A stretch of DNA of 64,000 nt from assembly GCA_003586115.2 (NCBI GenBank), contig QVOM02000053.1:5499316-5563315 (forward strand), written 5' to 3'. The notes below the pieces were generated by a model. It had not been told where the DNA came from, searched no databases, and saw only the letters and a program-made list of their open reading frames with translations. The translations under genes were made by a program, and so were the position numbers. This DNA is from Salvator merianae. Taxonomy: Eukaryota > Chordata > Lepidosauria > Squamata > Teiidae. The stretch's first letter is position 1, and each line of letters starts with the position of its first letter. Shown here piece after piece: positions 24,651-37,165 of this stretch.

Positions 24651-25659
24651 TGTTTCCCAGATATTTGACAAAAAAGCTTTTGCTTAATCTTCACTCAACT
24701 CATATCAGAATGCAGGTCTCATTCTTCTTCTCATCCACCTTCCCTTTTATTAACTCACTGACACTGACACTGGCCTTCCTCCCCCTTTCTTTTGTGGGCT
24801 GCTATGTGAAATAGTATTGAGGGAAATGTCATTTTTTGTTTCACATATTCAAGGCAAGAAATTAAGAGTTCAGGTTTCCATAGCAACCTTCACCTCACAT
24901 GTACATATACAGATTTCATACAATGAGACACTTTAACCTTATATACATATATGATAAATGCAATCTAATGAAATGTTTGCATTTTGCAAGCTCTGGCACA
25001 GGATGAACCAGGAGACTTTTATTGCTCTCAGCTGCTTCCTGTGCTAACAGGTAAGCCATATTTGTTCTTCAGCATGGTGCGATTACTTAATGAATGTCTG
25101 TTATTATGCTAACTGCTTTGCACTGCCTTGCTTGGTGACTGCAAAGCAAAAGAATGAAAGGTGGAGAAAGACCCAAATTTGACTTCTTCTTATAATGTTT
25201 CTCAAAATGTATTGTTTTTGGAATACACAGTAACAATAACATGCTTTCCCCTCTCCCCCCATCCTGAATCACTGAAATTTTCTTCAAAGAAATAAAAGAA
25301 AGAGGAAGACCTTTTCAAAAAATGTCCTGACTGCAGGCAGCAATAACAAGTGCTACTCCAAAGAGAAAGAGGAATAAGCTGGAGCATAGCCTCAAAATGT
25401 TACACATATGAAACAAGAATACACAATTTCAATAATACTGTCTACTGTGTAACCAAAAGTATCTAGACATCTCTTGCCATTAGTGGATGGGCTATATAAA
25501 TTAGGGTTATATACAAAGGAAGAAGTCTGCAATTGGTGTGGTGGTCAGGGGGAGATATGGACTTGGGAGACCAAAGAATCTGATTAGGAAAAGGAGTGGT
25601 GCATATATTAAAGCTATCACTCCTTCCAGTCTGCTTTCCAACTGGTAGTGCTACTCTTG

Positions 25660-26030
25660 AATGACAGTTTAATCCAGAATAAGACATTATCCACAATTTG
25701 ATTCTGGATGAAGCAGCTGATCTGGCATGCATTACATTGATTTCAATTGTGTGGGCATAGTTTTATCCAGTTTTGTCTCACAGGGTATTCACTGAAATAC
25801 TGTACCAGAGAGTGGGGAGTCTATAAGACTTCTATCCCTCTTGCAAGGTGACCAATTCATTCAGCAACTGAATTTGAAGGGCCTTCTTTTTTTTTAAGGA
25901 CCAAAAAGACAGAATAGAGATGTTTCTGGTGTACCACCCATTCTACTGCCCAGCAACTTTTCTATCTGAGCTGGCTGAAGTAGTTTCAAATGTGACCTTT
26001 TCTGCAGGCCTGAAAAGATATTGACTGAAA
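25660..26030 (+). mobile_element. L2/CR1-clade LINE fragment, endonuclease
   Basis: Carries ATTTGATTCTGGATGAAG(C)(A)GCTGATCTGGC, closely matching the endonuclease start at 1765-1800. Further on it gives FLVYHPFYCPATFLSELAEV, an L2-type endonuclease mid-domain. Frame changes and stops separate the pieces. It ends against the L1 segment that starts near 26110. Confidence 0.6.
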
Positions 26031-26109
26031 TAGGCAAACTGGAGGGTTGTCACAAGAGATCCAATTCTAATTCAGTTTAGCTACAGCTGTTACAGAAAAG
26101 TACATTAGA

Positions 26110-27045
26110 GATACTAAAAATGAACAATTGGGCTCCAGCTCAACTGTTAGCTAAATAAAGGTGACACATGTGGGGAAATAAATGTTCAAAGTTAATTGCT
26201 AAAATCTTTCAAAAGATAAAAAACAAACAGAATATAATACTAACGCTAAAGGACAAACATGACAATGCTGTCATGGATAATATACAAATTCTGAATAATA
26301 TGAGAGAGTTTTATACAGACTTATACAGAAAAGAGAACAGTGGCCCATTAGAAATAGACAAAAGGAAGACCAAAGGAAAGAACTTAACAAGAAAATGTTG
26401 AGCAAGAGGAAATAAACAAATATATAACAAACATGAAGGGGAGGAAAACCCTGGGATTGGACAGGTTACCTGCAGCAATATATAGAACATTTCAAACTAC
26501 ATTATTCCTACACATGAAAGAACTGTTTAATGTGGTTTTAGAACAGGGTATCATCCCAGGGTCATGGCAAGAATCTATAACCATCCCAGTTTGGAAACTA
26601 GATAGGAATTCAAAGTTTCCAGAACTGTAACATTATCAAATTTCATTTTTCAATCAGGACATGGAAATCTTAACAGGGATCTTAGCACCATGGTTTCATG
26701 GTGGGTAGACTAATTTCTGACCTGATTTGGACAGTTCTCCACAAAATAATGGAGAGCCAATGGTGGTGGTGGTGGGGGGGGACTTGCCATATTAAATCTG
26801 GATATGTACAAGGTGTTCAACTCTCTCAGCTATCTATATTTATTTAGACTATTGTGCAAATTAAACGTAAGAGGAACATCTATCAGAACAACAGGGCAAG
26901 AATAAAAATAATCAGATTTGGAATAGTTCCAAATCTGCAAGGCTTCTCACTTTTTCCTTGGCTCTTTAATTTATCAGTAGAAATGTTAGCCAAGATTATC
27001 AGAAAAGAACAGAATGTGGAAGAATGTGGAACTCAATGAAATTAA
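26110..27045 (+). mobile_element. L1-type LINE ORF2 fragment, reverse transcriptase
   Basis: Three consecutive frames show an L1 ORF2 reverse transcriptase relic. At 26168-26330 there is a pre-RT linker with KLIAKIFQKIKNKQNIILTL and REFYTDLYRKEN. At 26433-26620 the region around TLGLDRLPAAIYRTFQ and IIPGSWQESITIPVWK corresponds to the early palm. At 26860-27036 the segment SLFPWLFNLSVEMLAKIIRK corresponds to the 'LSPLLF.L.IE.LA..IR' block. The segment carrying the YADD-type active site is not present. Stops and frameshifts break it, so it is a dead copy. Confidence 0.75.
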
Positions 27046-27092
27046 AATAATAATAATAATAACAATGACAACAACAACAACAACAACAGCAA
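27042..27092. repeat. (AAT)n/(CAA)n microsatellite
   Basis: Short AAT then ACA/CAA repeats directly after the L1 reverse transcriptase segment; it may have grown from the A-rich end of that copy (inference). Confidence 0.9.
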
Positions 27093-27145
27093 CATTATTT
27101 TACTTATGAGTCAGCCAGTCAAAGCAGTTACCACCACTTTTATGG

Positions 27146-27148
<3 letters not shown>

Positions 27149-27193
<45 letters not shown>
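27149..27193. repeat. (AT)n microsatellite
   Basis: About 22 AT units, uninterrupted. Confidence 0.97.
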
Positions 27194-27196
<3 letters not shown>

Positions 27197-27533
27197 GGAC
27201 CGAACATAATGGAATTGAAAATCATGTTTTTCAATATTTCACCTCATGATCAGTTAACTATACATAATCTAGCAGGCTTTTAGACAAGAAACTCCTCACT
27301 TTTTTCTTGAATTTGTATGTAGGTATTTAGGAACAAGCAGAAAGAGATTGTTTCCTTGAATGGCCTTTTGCTATGGAAAACTGGTTGGTGAGTAGTCTTC
27401 TTCCTGACTTCTTGGGATAAATGGAAGAAAAGAGCTGCTTCTGAATGTTATAATGTAAATTACAGAAAGCATATTAAAAAATAAAACAAAGCAAGAAAGA
27501 TAAGGGGAATCCAAGGATTCATCCTTGGCTGTA

Positions 27534-27540
27534 AGAAAAA

Positions 27541-27588
<48 letters not shown>

Positions 27589-27590
27589 AA
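27534..27590. repeat. (AAAG)n microsatellite ending at an undetermined base
   Basis: About 13 AAAG units, followed at 27591 by the only N in the window. The assembly is therefore uncertain in this tract, and its length may be wrong. Confidence 0.97.
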
Positions 27591-27759
27591 NGGCTTTTAT
27601 AAGTACAACAGAATTGGAATTGGAAGTCAGTGAATATGAGAACTGATACTGTTTAGCCCAAGATAAAGCAATCAAAGAGGATTGGTGCCATCTACCGTGC
27701 ATATGGAAAATAGCATTTTTAAAGATTTTTTAACTCATGGAAGTTAAGTACAGTAATAT

Positions 27760-28870
27760 ATATTTGTTGTTCCATTGGCTCTCTATTAAGTAAAAATAAA
27801 AATAGAAGTAAAATGACACTTAAAAAAAATACAAGATCTAAAGATTCAAAAGGATCTGAAACCAAAAGATTGTCTATGGACCAATCTGATCCTCTGGATA
27901 ATCTGAGGAAAATGTTTGCAGACACAGTAAAAAAATCTACAAGCAAGCTTAACACAAGTTAACAAAATATTATGACAAATAATAGTTATAAAAGTGAGTT
28001 ACAGACTTTTATCACAAGCAGTGAAACAAAGCACAAGCAGGTTGAAATTCTCAATATGCAATTGCATGTGATAGTGGCTTTGATGGAGAAGCAAACAGAC
28101 AATATCATGCTTATAAAGCCCATGAGGGAGAGGAATGGTAGAAAAAGCCAATGAAGACACTAAGGAAAGGGTAATTCATTCCCTGGCAAATTCCACACAA
28201 ATGGAGGAAATAGAAGACATGTTATGGTATACTTTGTCAACAGACAGACCAGAGACCATATTTTTTGCAGACAGACTACAAAGTGATATTAAAGGTGGAA
28301 TGTCTTTAAAGAGGTTCCTATTAGGATTCTTCACAAAAGGAAAGATTATACATTTCTAACTGTGAAGTTAAAGCATCTTTCTATTCAGATGTGATAGACA
28401 AGGGAGAGTGATATTTATCTTCAATCAACAAAGATTTCATTTGAACTCAGTTGAAAAAGCATATTTCTTTGGAAATATGGAAGACAACAGGACAGTATTC
28501 ATACAGAGATTTACTAACAAGGTCTGATTCAAAAAGAGGAATATCTCTCTTTTTCTTTTTTCTCTTTGCTTTGGAAGCCATACAGACAGACTTTTTTGAA
28601 GTTATGAATTAATTAATGATGGAGTACAAATTCATGACATGTAATGTAAATAGGGAAAAAATGCTATTGTAAAAAGTCTGCCAAGATCCAATTTGTCTGC
28701 AGAAAACCCATGAGAGATATGAGATAAAAAAATATTCAGTATATGAACATTTGGGACAAGAATTTGTTGCAGCTGCAACAAATATGGTTTACAAATATGA
28801 TATGGTGCTGCATATAAAACCCCAATTAAAAGCAGAATTGAAACTTATAAACATCTAAGGAGCATACTGT
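27760..28870 (+). mobile_element. L1-type LINE 5' half: ORF1 and start of ORF2 (endonuclease)
   Basis: An ORF1 relic spans about 27810-28358. It is lysine-rich and helical, with DNIMLIKPMRERNG (interrupted) and then DTKERVIHSLANSTQMEEIE and FLLGFFTKGKII, resembling the RRM and C-terminal parts of L1 ORF1. An ORF2 endonuclease start follows at about 28620-28850: CNVNR, then ICLQKTHERYEIKKYS and HLGQEFVAAATNMVYKYDMV. The usual catalytic CLQETH motif reads CLQKTH here, so the glutamate is lost. The copy breaks off near 28860. It lies downstream of the reverse transcriptase segment at 26110-27045, the reverse of normal L1 order. Confidence 0.7.
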
Positions 28871-29264
28871 ATATAGGGGTTGAAACAACAATCCAGACAA
28901 CCAAGATATTGAAACAAATTAAAATATTATACAGGCAGCTACCAATGCTGCCAATAGAAAATGATGTATGGGGAGGAGAGAAACAAAGAAACAAACAAAA
29001 ACCTTTGAATTTGCAGAGGACATCTCAGGATTTTTTTTAAAAAAAATCTTCCACTTGTTCCTGCCTTCAAAGAAGCACCACCTGTTTTACAATTTCAAAA
29101 CACTGGCTCTGTGGATGATATTCAAGGTATCTTATTGAATAAATTTCATGATGTTCATTATAGGTTTATGCATAAATTCCTTTAAAACCACCCACACTCT
29201 CATAGCTTTGCAAACTGAAGAGCAGGGTTGCCTGTCTCTTCCATTGTTTCCTATGGCAAATAGT

Positions 29265-29395
29265 TTGATGAGCATTTGGACTGAACTTTAAACTTCTTTG
29301 ACATGTTCAAAGTTTAATTTGAATATGTTCAAGGTTCTTGGGTTTCAGTTTGAATTGAACTGAGCCAGGAAAATGCTGTTCATGTGCATCTCTAA
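29265..29395. mobile_element. Right part of a TAGAGATGTGCA-type inverted-repeat element
   Basis: Rich in GTTCAA/TTGAAC words and ending TGTTCATGTGCATCTCTA, the complement of the family's left end. The left end is not clear. Confidence 0.5.
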
Positions 29396-31636
29396 TTAGA
29401 GCCCACCACTAAAAAAACCCTCTGTGGTTTGATATACAGCAGAGAGAATGTGTAATTAAGGTTACACCCAGTGCTATAATAATGCCATAACAGATCCTGA
29501 AGGCCATGGTTACATACCCAACTGACTAACGTCTCAATTTAAAGGGCTGGAAAATACAATCAGCAATACTTTTTCTTCTCATAGATTGGGAGAACACTCT
29601 CACAGTGTCAATGGTGGTTTTCATTGCTCTACTGCCACTGTCATTGTGGGGACCAAACAGAAATGCTTCCTTGCTGGAAATATGACCGGCCCTGTTTTCA
29701 GAGACTCAGAAAATGTTTCAATATGGTTGTGAGCAGTGCAGTGGGCATACTGGTTTTAATGGGGGAAATAGTTCACCCAGGCAACTAGCTCTAAATGAGA
29801 TCTTTACACTATGGCATTAAAAACAATAAGTTGGCATGGTACCTTCATAAAAGAATAATCTGGGCCTAATAAAAACTCATTCAGACGTAGACTGGGACAA
29901 ATCAGCACACATGCTTTATCTGAAACACCAAGAAAGGCTTTAAAAGGCACAAAAACACTATAATGACAGCTTTTGACAGCAATCAGTTGATCAGAACAGT
30001 TTTCAAGACAGCAGAATAACAAGTAGTCCCTATGCAGCTAAAGGTCTTACTCTTTGCAGCATCCTGTGTATGCACACAGGGCCAATTAAGATGAAAAACT
30101 TCCTAGCTTTTTACTGTGTCTCCAGTATGGATATTGGTGAACAAACATTGATTCTCCTCTAATGCAGAAATCCAGGCTTCTAGTCCAACTCCCTGTATTG
30201 TTAATCTATGTGTCAATTGCATTTATGACACCAATGTCCAGTTCTGTGATCCAGAGGTCTCTGTACCTTGGAAGAGCCATGCCTGGCGGCAGCATAGCAC
30301 TCTGGGACTTCAGGATTATGGGTAATATCATTAGAATTCAGTGTCTATGTCTCATGTTACCAATAACAGGGCCAAAAAAAAAATCAATTCCAGCTTAAAA
30401 AGAAAAAGTTCCCTGGCTTTGATATTATCATCAATGGGAGTATGTGGTGGTGTGCAATCAGGAAGTGAATCATTCCAGCCCTAAAATCAGCAGGACCCTC
30501 CATCATGTGGTCCCTGTTTAAATCTCTCCCTACTCCTACATTTCCATTTCTGTTTCAGGTAAAGTACTGATTGGTCAAAAAGGATTTTGGTACCATCTTA
30601 ATACACTCTGTGCTAGGCTAGGATGCATTTTTAACCCTGGTTTTTCATTAGTGATCTGTTCCTCTTCCACACTGTTTATCAAGCATCATTATCATCATTC
30701 CATTTTGGTTTTGGATGGAGTTGGTTTGGACCACTTTGCAGCAGGCATGACCTCTGTTGCTATTAACTTTCCTTTTCTAAAGTTAATTTATAATTTCTTT
30801 GCCTGAAATAATATAGCAGGAACCATAGAGGAATTTAGAAACAAGCCTCTCTAAAGACATAGAACTCTGTAAAGCATATTATGCTAGTGTCACAAAAATT
30901 GCACCAAACCCAATGTGACATGCTTCTTCAGCAGATCTGAGTTTAGTTTTCTGCTGTTATAGATTCAGAATAAAAGCAAGGAGAATTCATCTGGCAGTGT
31001 TATACATCAACAGTTTTTAATACATTCTGTCACGTCACCGGCAGCCGCGGTTGCCACTCTCAATTATATCAAGGCCCAAAATAGAACACGTGGAAAAAAT
31101 GAACTAAATTAGATGGTTCACTCGGTATATTTACAGACTGCAAATAAGGTTTTCTAAGAGGTTGAAATGTAATCAACTCCCTTAAGGTAATTCAAACTCA
31201 ATTTAACTTGGCTGTAGGTTAACCTGCAAATGTGTAAATGTATTCCGATAGTAAAGAGCAACTGTATTATTTCATCACAGCAGATGACAGAGGTTAGTTT
31301 GGAAGAATTAGGAGAATTCAAATGTAGACTAGAATAGGGGTTTGCAGAAGTCAGCTTTTCTGGTTCAGCCCTGAATTGCAGGCACCCAGCTTGGCTCAGT
31401 TCAGTGAACTGGCCTAACCAGCCCAAGCCATGAATCCTTAGATATGCCTTCTTAGAAGTGAATCCTGCTGAGTCCAATAGCCTTGACCCATAGGCAGTAT
31501 TTATAGGATTGGCAGCATCTAGAATTTTAATTAGTAGATGCCACGTGACAGTAGTGAGAGCAGGTAAAATGTGGCTAAACCAGCTGATGTTTCAGGGTCC
31601 TCTTTTGGCCAGCAGGTTCCACAGAAATCCTGTGAA

Positions 31637-31906
31637 TAGAGATGTATATGAACCAAAAATTAGGGGTTATTCTTGGTTTGCATTTGATTAGGACATTTTG
31701 TTTGTTGGTTTCTTTCAACCCACCTGCGAACCACTCTTGGTTTGCTGTGGTTCACTTCGTTTGTTAGAACACATTTGGTTTGGATTTGTTGAACACATTT
31801 ATTTTTTCCTTCAAATCACAGGGTGATTTGGTTCACATTCAAACCATGTGAACCTCATGGCTCTCTGCAAACTGTGAATGAACCAAACCAGTTTGGCACA
31901 TCTCTA
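31637..31906. mobile_element. TAGAGATGT...inverted-repeat element (270 bp)
   Basis: Starts TAGAGATGTATATGAACCAA and ends GTTTGGCACATCTCTA, so the ends are inverted copies of each other. The interior is dominated by TTGGTT/GAACCA words. It has no coding capacity and is probably a non-autonomous DNA transposon or foldback element. Related elements are at 44151-44464 and 47779-48114. Confidence 0.65.
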
Positions 31907-32084
31907 CCTGTCACCTCTATTCACAATAGGCCACGAGTTGAAGATCACCATTGCACTTAAATTCTGGATACAGCTCACAGTATCCTTATTTTACTTATGC
32001 AATCAACAAAGTGATGATTCATAAGGCTACCCCTGTTAATCAAAGCAAGTGGCTCTCAGCCCATCTTTCCCCTGTTTTGAGTCT

Positions 32085-32275
32085 CCATCAGGGCCCTTTA
32101 GTATGCCACCAGACTTGATTAAATGGGTCCATTGGTGGTACCAAACAGAGATTCCCTAATCTGGATCATGCTCTGTCTCATGCAGACAGAGCAGAACAGT
32201 GGAGGGTGTGGGCTCACAGATAAGCACTACAGAGCTATTAATTCTGGATTAAGGGTCCATGCAGAAAGGGCCTAA
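32085..32275. mobile_element. AGGGCCCTTT...AAAGGGCCT inverted-repeat element
   Basis: The ends CAGGGCCCTTTAGTATG and CATGCAGAAAGGGCCTAA form a terminal inverted repeat. The interior is non-coding. It belongs with the better-formed copy at 46066-46247. Confidence 0.5.
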
Positions 32276-35200
32276 ATTACAGACATTCAGTGTCCCATTC
32301 AGACACTGTTTGTGCCAGGATAAGGTAAGCCCGTAGGGAAAGTTGTAGCAATTGTCTTTTGCCAGGTACAGCCTTTCAATTGGACATACCTCTGTGCATT
32401 TTGGTCTGAAATTATTTTGAATCTAAAAAGAGAACCAGACTAAGCCAGTTCTTCTAGTGTCTGATCAGTACATCCAGCTACTAGATATTTGCTTAGGTAT
32501 GTTAATTAATTTCGCTAGTCTTGTCTAGATGCAGTCAAGGGGTCTCAAGAGCTATGTGACCTCTCATTGCCCTCATCTTGTGACTGCCCACCCTCCATTC
32601 CACTGCAGCCCAGAAATTCCGTATTGTTTTTGTTTTTCAAGTTCAAGTGACCATGAATGACTCTTCTAGTCCTTCCTTTCAGTCCATCACTGAAGAAGAA
32701 AACCTATAAATCCCCATTGTTTTATGAAAATATCTCTTGCTTCCTGGACCTGCTGAAGACTTGCTTCCTTTATTTTCCTGAGCCTTTTTGTCTCTTGTTT
32801 GCTTTCTCCCCTGTTGCTTTCCTTTCTCTTTTGCTTCGGGACACATGACAGATAAATATAGCCCCTCTTGTCTTTATGAAGGGGAAAAAAACAGCTTAGT
32901 TAAGTGTTTTCAAAGTTGGGTGAGATTGTGTTTGTGTTTTCTTCTTTTTATTGCTGAGTTATAGGGAAACAGCTTCAGAAACCACTTATAGAGAAACATA
33001 GGATCAGAAACCATAGTAACTATGTAAAATTCTCTCAATCACATTTAAGCCCATAAACACTGCAATTAGGTATCTAATTGGTGTTCACTGACCATCCTTT
33101 GCTGTATCTCTAAGCCAGCTTATTGTATTCACTGCCTATTGCTTTTTGCTACGTCTTGCTGCCTGTTTTACCTTTTTCGCTTGCCTTTCATTCAACTATA
33201 AAGATTGACAAATTTGTGTTTTTAAAGCACACAGAATTCTGTTCTTGATCTCTGTTCTTCGGAATCTACAATTTCATACTGGTCTTTTCATTGGGCAGTT
33301 TGTAAAACCTGCCTCACTCACCTTAAATCAGAAAACTAGGTTGGGGAATATTTGTAATAATTGCCTGTTGTTAGTTGTGTTTTATTTTGTTGTAATTGTT
33401 TCTAGATAGAATTGCAACACTTTAAAATGATATTTTTTGCCTGAACCGTTGTATAAATTTCAAACAATTTCATTGCATATTTCTCTGATCACCTTGAAGA
33501 TATGAAAAATGAATTTTGATAACTTTATATTTGCTGGTGGAAAATTTATGATTTCTAAACCATTTCCATATAAACCAAGTAAAATGGGAAGGTAAATATC
33601 CAAATATCTCATTTTATTTTGACATATTCCAGTTAACATAGAGTAGTTATGGTGGCTAATGCTCTTCAACATTGGTGGCAACAAATTGAAACTAAATAAT
33701 TGCCTGAATTTAACAATCTTAATTTTTTACTAAGTAAAAAATGGTGTCTAAAAGAAGAAGCAAATTCTATCTCTACTGTCAGGTAGGCTGGTTTTGCAAA
33801 TGGTGAATTTTATGCCAAACACCCACGAGTCACAAGAATAGCTGGATTAACAACTCTAGTGTCAATCTGTCAACTGGTGTTTATTTAAATTAAAATGTCA
33901 CTATCCAGAAATAAATGAAGTAGCTAAAAAGCCCTGGATTTCCGTCACTCAGTGTCTTCAGAAACTGAATAACAGAAACTATTCCATATGTGTTGTGGTA
34001 TAGCCCAAATGAATGAGGACCAATTCAGAAAATATGAATCTAGACTTAAAGGGTAAGGTACAACAGTGTTGTGTAAATCACTCTGAATTCATTCTAGAGA
34101 TGTCAGTGCTAGTGACAGCAAACATTTCACTCTGTTAAATGTATGTAGTGCTAGGGGAAGAATCTTCTCAGTTCTTTCTAGTGTCTGCACGGTCTTTCCG
34201 GCAGTATCTTTTTTTAAAGGACTTCAGTGTTGTCAATTATTATTTTAGTTCACTATTTTAGTTTACCAGTTTTTTTAAAAAAAGTTTTTCTTTCTTATTT
34301 TTATAATATTTCCTCACCTGACACTTGGGGGTTATAAGTTCAATAGATCAATGTCACCACCATAATCAGACATCTGATATCCATCTCTGTACATTGCAAA
34401 CTTGAGCACACAAACAGCATGGCCCTTATAATTCCTCATCATTCATATACATCCTTTTATGTATTTTGATTCTGGTCATTTACCGTACAAATAAATTCAT
34501 TCATTCATAGATGCTGGCTATAACAAGAAAAAACAGTCTGGCAGTGTCTCAGAGTAGTATGTGGCCATTATATTTTTATCCCATTTCTAATCCACCTTTT
34601 CTAACCTAGAATGTTAGCAGGGGAGGTAAGGGCATACTGGCACATGAACAATCTCTGAACCATAACAGATTTTTTTTTTTTTAGCAAATACTTTTTTTTT
34701 TTCATTTTCCTGAAGCACGTAAGTGGCCACTCCATAACTATGAGTATTTCTACACATACCGGAGATCTGGTATAGTGCATGGCATAATACTCTTCAGGCC
34801 TTCTCTCTTTCACATGCTGGGCCAGGCCAGAAAGGCAACTGCTACTGCTGGAATGCTCTGTGGCCCAAAATGGTCACCTAGTCTGGTGTAATGGTGGTAC
34901 GTTTTAAAAAAGATTTACCAGCAGTATAGCAGTTGCTAACCAGATAACGGAAATATGTAAATATGGTGCATGCTTCCATGTTCCACTTTAGCAGAAGACA
35001 TACCTCAGTGATACACCAAATTGCCCTCAGGGGCTCCAAGGCCAGCAATGTTAGTTCTTGCCCATGAGAACTTGTGAGACCAGCTTGTGTGGGCTGTGGG
35101 GCTAATGCCAATGTGACAGCTGTTCTGGAACAGCCATTGAAATGTGATTGGCATTGTTTTGGGACACACACATGGGCTATGGAGGTGAACTGAACCAGCA

Positions 35201-35789
35201 GATTTTGTCTCAGTAAAGCAATCCACCACAGGTAAGTCCAATTCACTCATAAATTAGGATGACACCAGTGAAGAAATTCCCAGTACTACTTTTTAAAATA
35301 ATCATTGTTTAAAATGTTCTCCTATAATCACTGGGAAAATGGATGCGGATGCCCTTACGTAGTCATTATGAGCTGAGCTGCCTTCACCTTAGGATTCCAA
35401 TGATTTTAAAATTAGAAAATGCTTTTTACAAAACTTTACAGATTTGCACCCAAATGATCAAAACATTTTTGGTGTAAAGAACATGATTGTGTTATTTATC
35501 AGGCCAGGTTATTTGACAGGTAAGGACAAAAGATGAAATAATCTTCTATTTGGGCTCAGTTCTGATCTGTACATGAATGGGGACAGGTTCCTTATGCAGG
35601 CCCCATGTTCAGTGTTCAGCTATTGATCCCAAGCAAGAAAGTTGATCTAAATAGTATAGTTGTACATGATACATGTCCCCGATTCACGCTGCAGCATGTT
35701 CATTATCTTCTCTGAAATAGTGTAAAACTGGCTTCACTATAGACCAAGGATAGGGAATTTGTGCCCTCCAGATATTTTGCCCAAAATAT

Positions 35790-36095
35790 CAGACAGACCA
35801 CAGAGAAGGCCTTTTCAATGATGACCCCAATCTTTGGAGCAACCTACCCCTAGAGTTTTCCCAGACACATACCTTAGATGTTTTCCAGTGATTCCTAAAA
35901 AAAAAACAAAAAATCTTTTGCTGTTTAGTGGGATTTCTCCCCTTGACCTCTCCCTTCATACAATCCTGTACCTGTTATTATTAATATTTTTAATGGATTT
36001 TCATGGATTTTAATGCTTTATTGCTTTTTTTGTTGTTATTTTAACCCACCACCCTGAGACTTACGTAATAGGGCAGTACAGAAATCTTAATAGAC
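35790..36095 (+). mobile_element. L2/CR1-type LINE 3' end or derived repeat
   Basis: Contains a tail of the form 'ttaatgctttattg...accctgag...agggcagtacagaaat', which from memory is the untranslated 3' end of squamate L2-like LINEs and their passengers. A short similar tail with CCCTGAGACTGTGG and GGTATAAATAAA occurs at 51645-51700. Confidence 0.5.
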
Positions 36096-36220
36096 ATAAA
36101 CACTGTTAGACCGATGAGGGCTGAATACCGACCATCTGACTAAAGCTGGATATGAGTTGATTCAGTAGATCAGTAATATCATACAGCACCTTTCTTTGCT
36201 TAATTTGCACTGGATTTGGG

Positions 36221-36222
<2 letters not shown>

Positions 36223-36272
<50 letters not shown>
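36223..36272. repeat. (AT)n microsatellite
   Basis: About 25 uninterrupted AT units, 83 nt inside the intron from the donor of the 122-nt cadherin exon. Close to a splice site and likely length-polymorphic. Confidence 0.97.
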
Positions 36273-36277
<5 letters not shown>

Positions 36278-36354
36278 TCTATTCATATTAGCATTCAGGT
36301 AATCAAGAGATTTTAGAAAAGACTAGGCAGCTCAAAGAAGATAAAGATATTTAC

Positions 36355-36476
36355 TTTTCCGGTTTTTCCATTTTCACACAAATAGGCTTCATTCCCTGAT
36401 GCAAGTTCAGGAGCGTTGTCGTTTACATCGAGAACTTTGATAGCAACAGGCACACGAGATATTTGACTGGGGTTTC
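36355..36476 (-). CDS. CDH8: CDH8 exon encoding the EC4/EC5 junction
   Basis: 122 nt, the size usual for this exon in type II cadherins, phase 1 in and 0 out. Acceptor CTTTTCTTAG at 36477; donor AAAA|GTAAAT at 36354. It reads (R)NPSQISRVPVAIKVLDVNDN then APELASGNEAYLCENGKTGK. DVNDNAP is the calcium-coordinating linker between cadherin repeats EC4 and EC5, and the Cys in LCENG is one of the EC5 cysteines. The first codon is completed by the A that ends the upstream exon. Readthrough of the donor adds only 13 residues before a stop at 36313-36315. Confidence 0.95.
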
Positions 36477-37019
36477 CTAAGAAAAGTAAAAACACAGCAC
36501 AGAAAAGAAAAGAGGAGAAAGAGGGAGAGAGAAAAATGTAAGCATACTTCATTTCATACTAATGACACAGAAGCCCCAAGGTAGATAGATGTTTTCAGGC
36601 TGGAAGGTGTTCTGCCTTTTCTGCTTTGATAATTGGTCTACTTTATCCAATGAGAACAAAAAGATAAAGAAGAATGGGCAGCCTTTCACAAAAGGGAGAC
36701 AACAAATAAATCCTTATTGCAAACAACCTTTGCTAGAGATTAGCTTGGGCTAAATTGGTAAGATTCTTTTTCTCTGATGAAGTTTGCATTGTTATATTGA
36801 TAAAGGCCATTCTGCATGCGGAAAAGAGGCTGTAAACAACCAAGATCTATTTCACTGCTTATCTTTGCCATTTTACTCTATTTGCCAGCCTAACTGCATA
36901 TCTATTACTTTAGTCTGGCAAAAAGAAAAGAAAAGGACGAAAGACAGTACAAAATACCTATTCCAGTTAGATTTTGTAGGAGTGGTTAAGGGCCTTTCCA
37001 TACTTGCTGGAGATTAAAT

Positions 37020-37165
37020 TGCGACTTTCAGCACCCGTAGTGTACGCTCTGCCACTGGTCTGTGGCCATTCTCTCTAGAAAAAGGCAATGGAAAACTGCT
37101 TCCATTTGTTACTATGAAAAAATAGTGGATATGTCTGTGCAGTCACTGTAGGTCAGGCTCAAATT
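37020..37165. mobile_element. Degenerate SINE-like repeat (tentative)
   Basis: The order 'ctctagaaaaaggcaatggaaaactgc...tcactgtaggtcaggctc' recalls the 'aaggcaatggcaaaccac...gtcgccataagtcggctg' wording of squamate SINEs. Strong divergence, and no promoter boxes checked beyond inspection. Confidence 0.35.

Larger units (their letters stand above)
23632..36354 (-). other. CDH8: CDH8 intron (12,723 bp)
   Basis: Donor A|GTAAAT at 36354 and acceptor TTTTTTTAG at 23632. It is the most repeat-laden intron here: inverted-repeat elements, an L2 endonuclease fragment, two L1 segments, AT/AAAG microsatellites and an L2-type 3' tail. Stretches 29.4-31.6 kb and 32.3-35.7 kb show no supported feature. Confidence 0.85.

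Noticed and set aside
34878..35250. Minus-strand open frames of 122 and 81 codons
   Set aside because: In a CDH8 intron, overlapping in different frames, without cadherin or other motifs.
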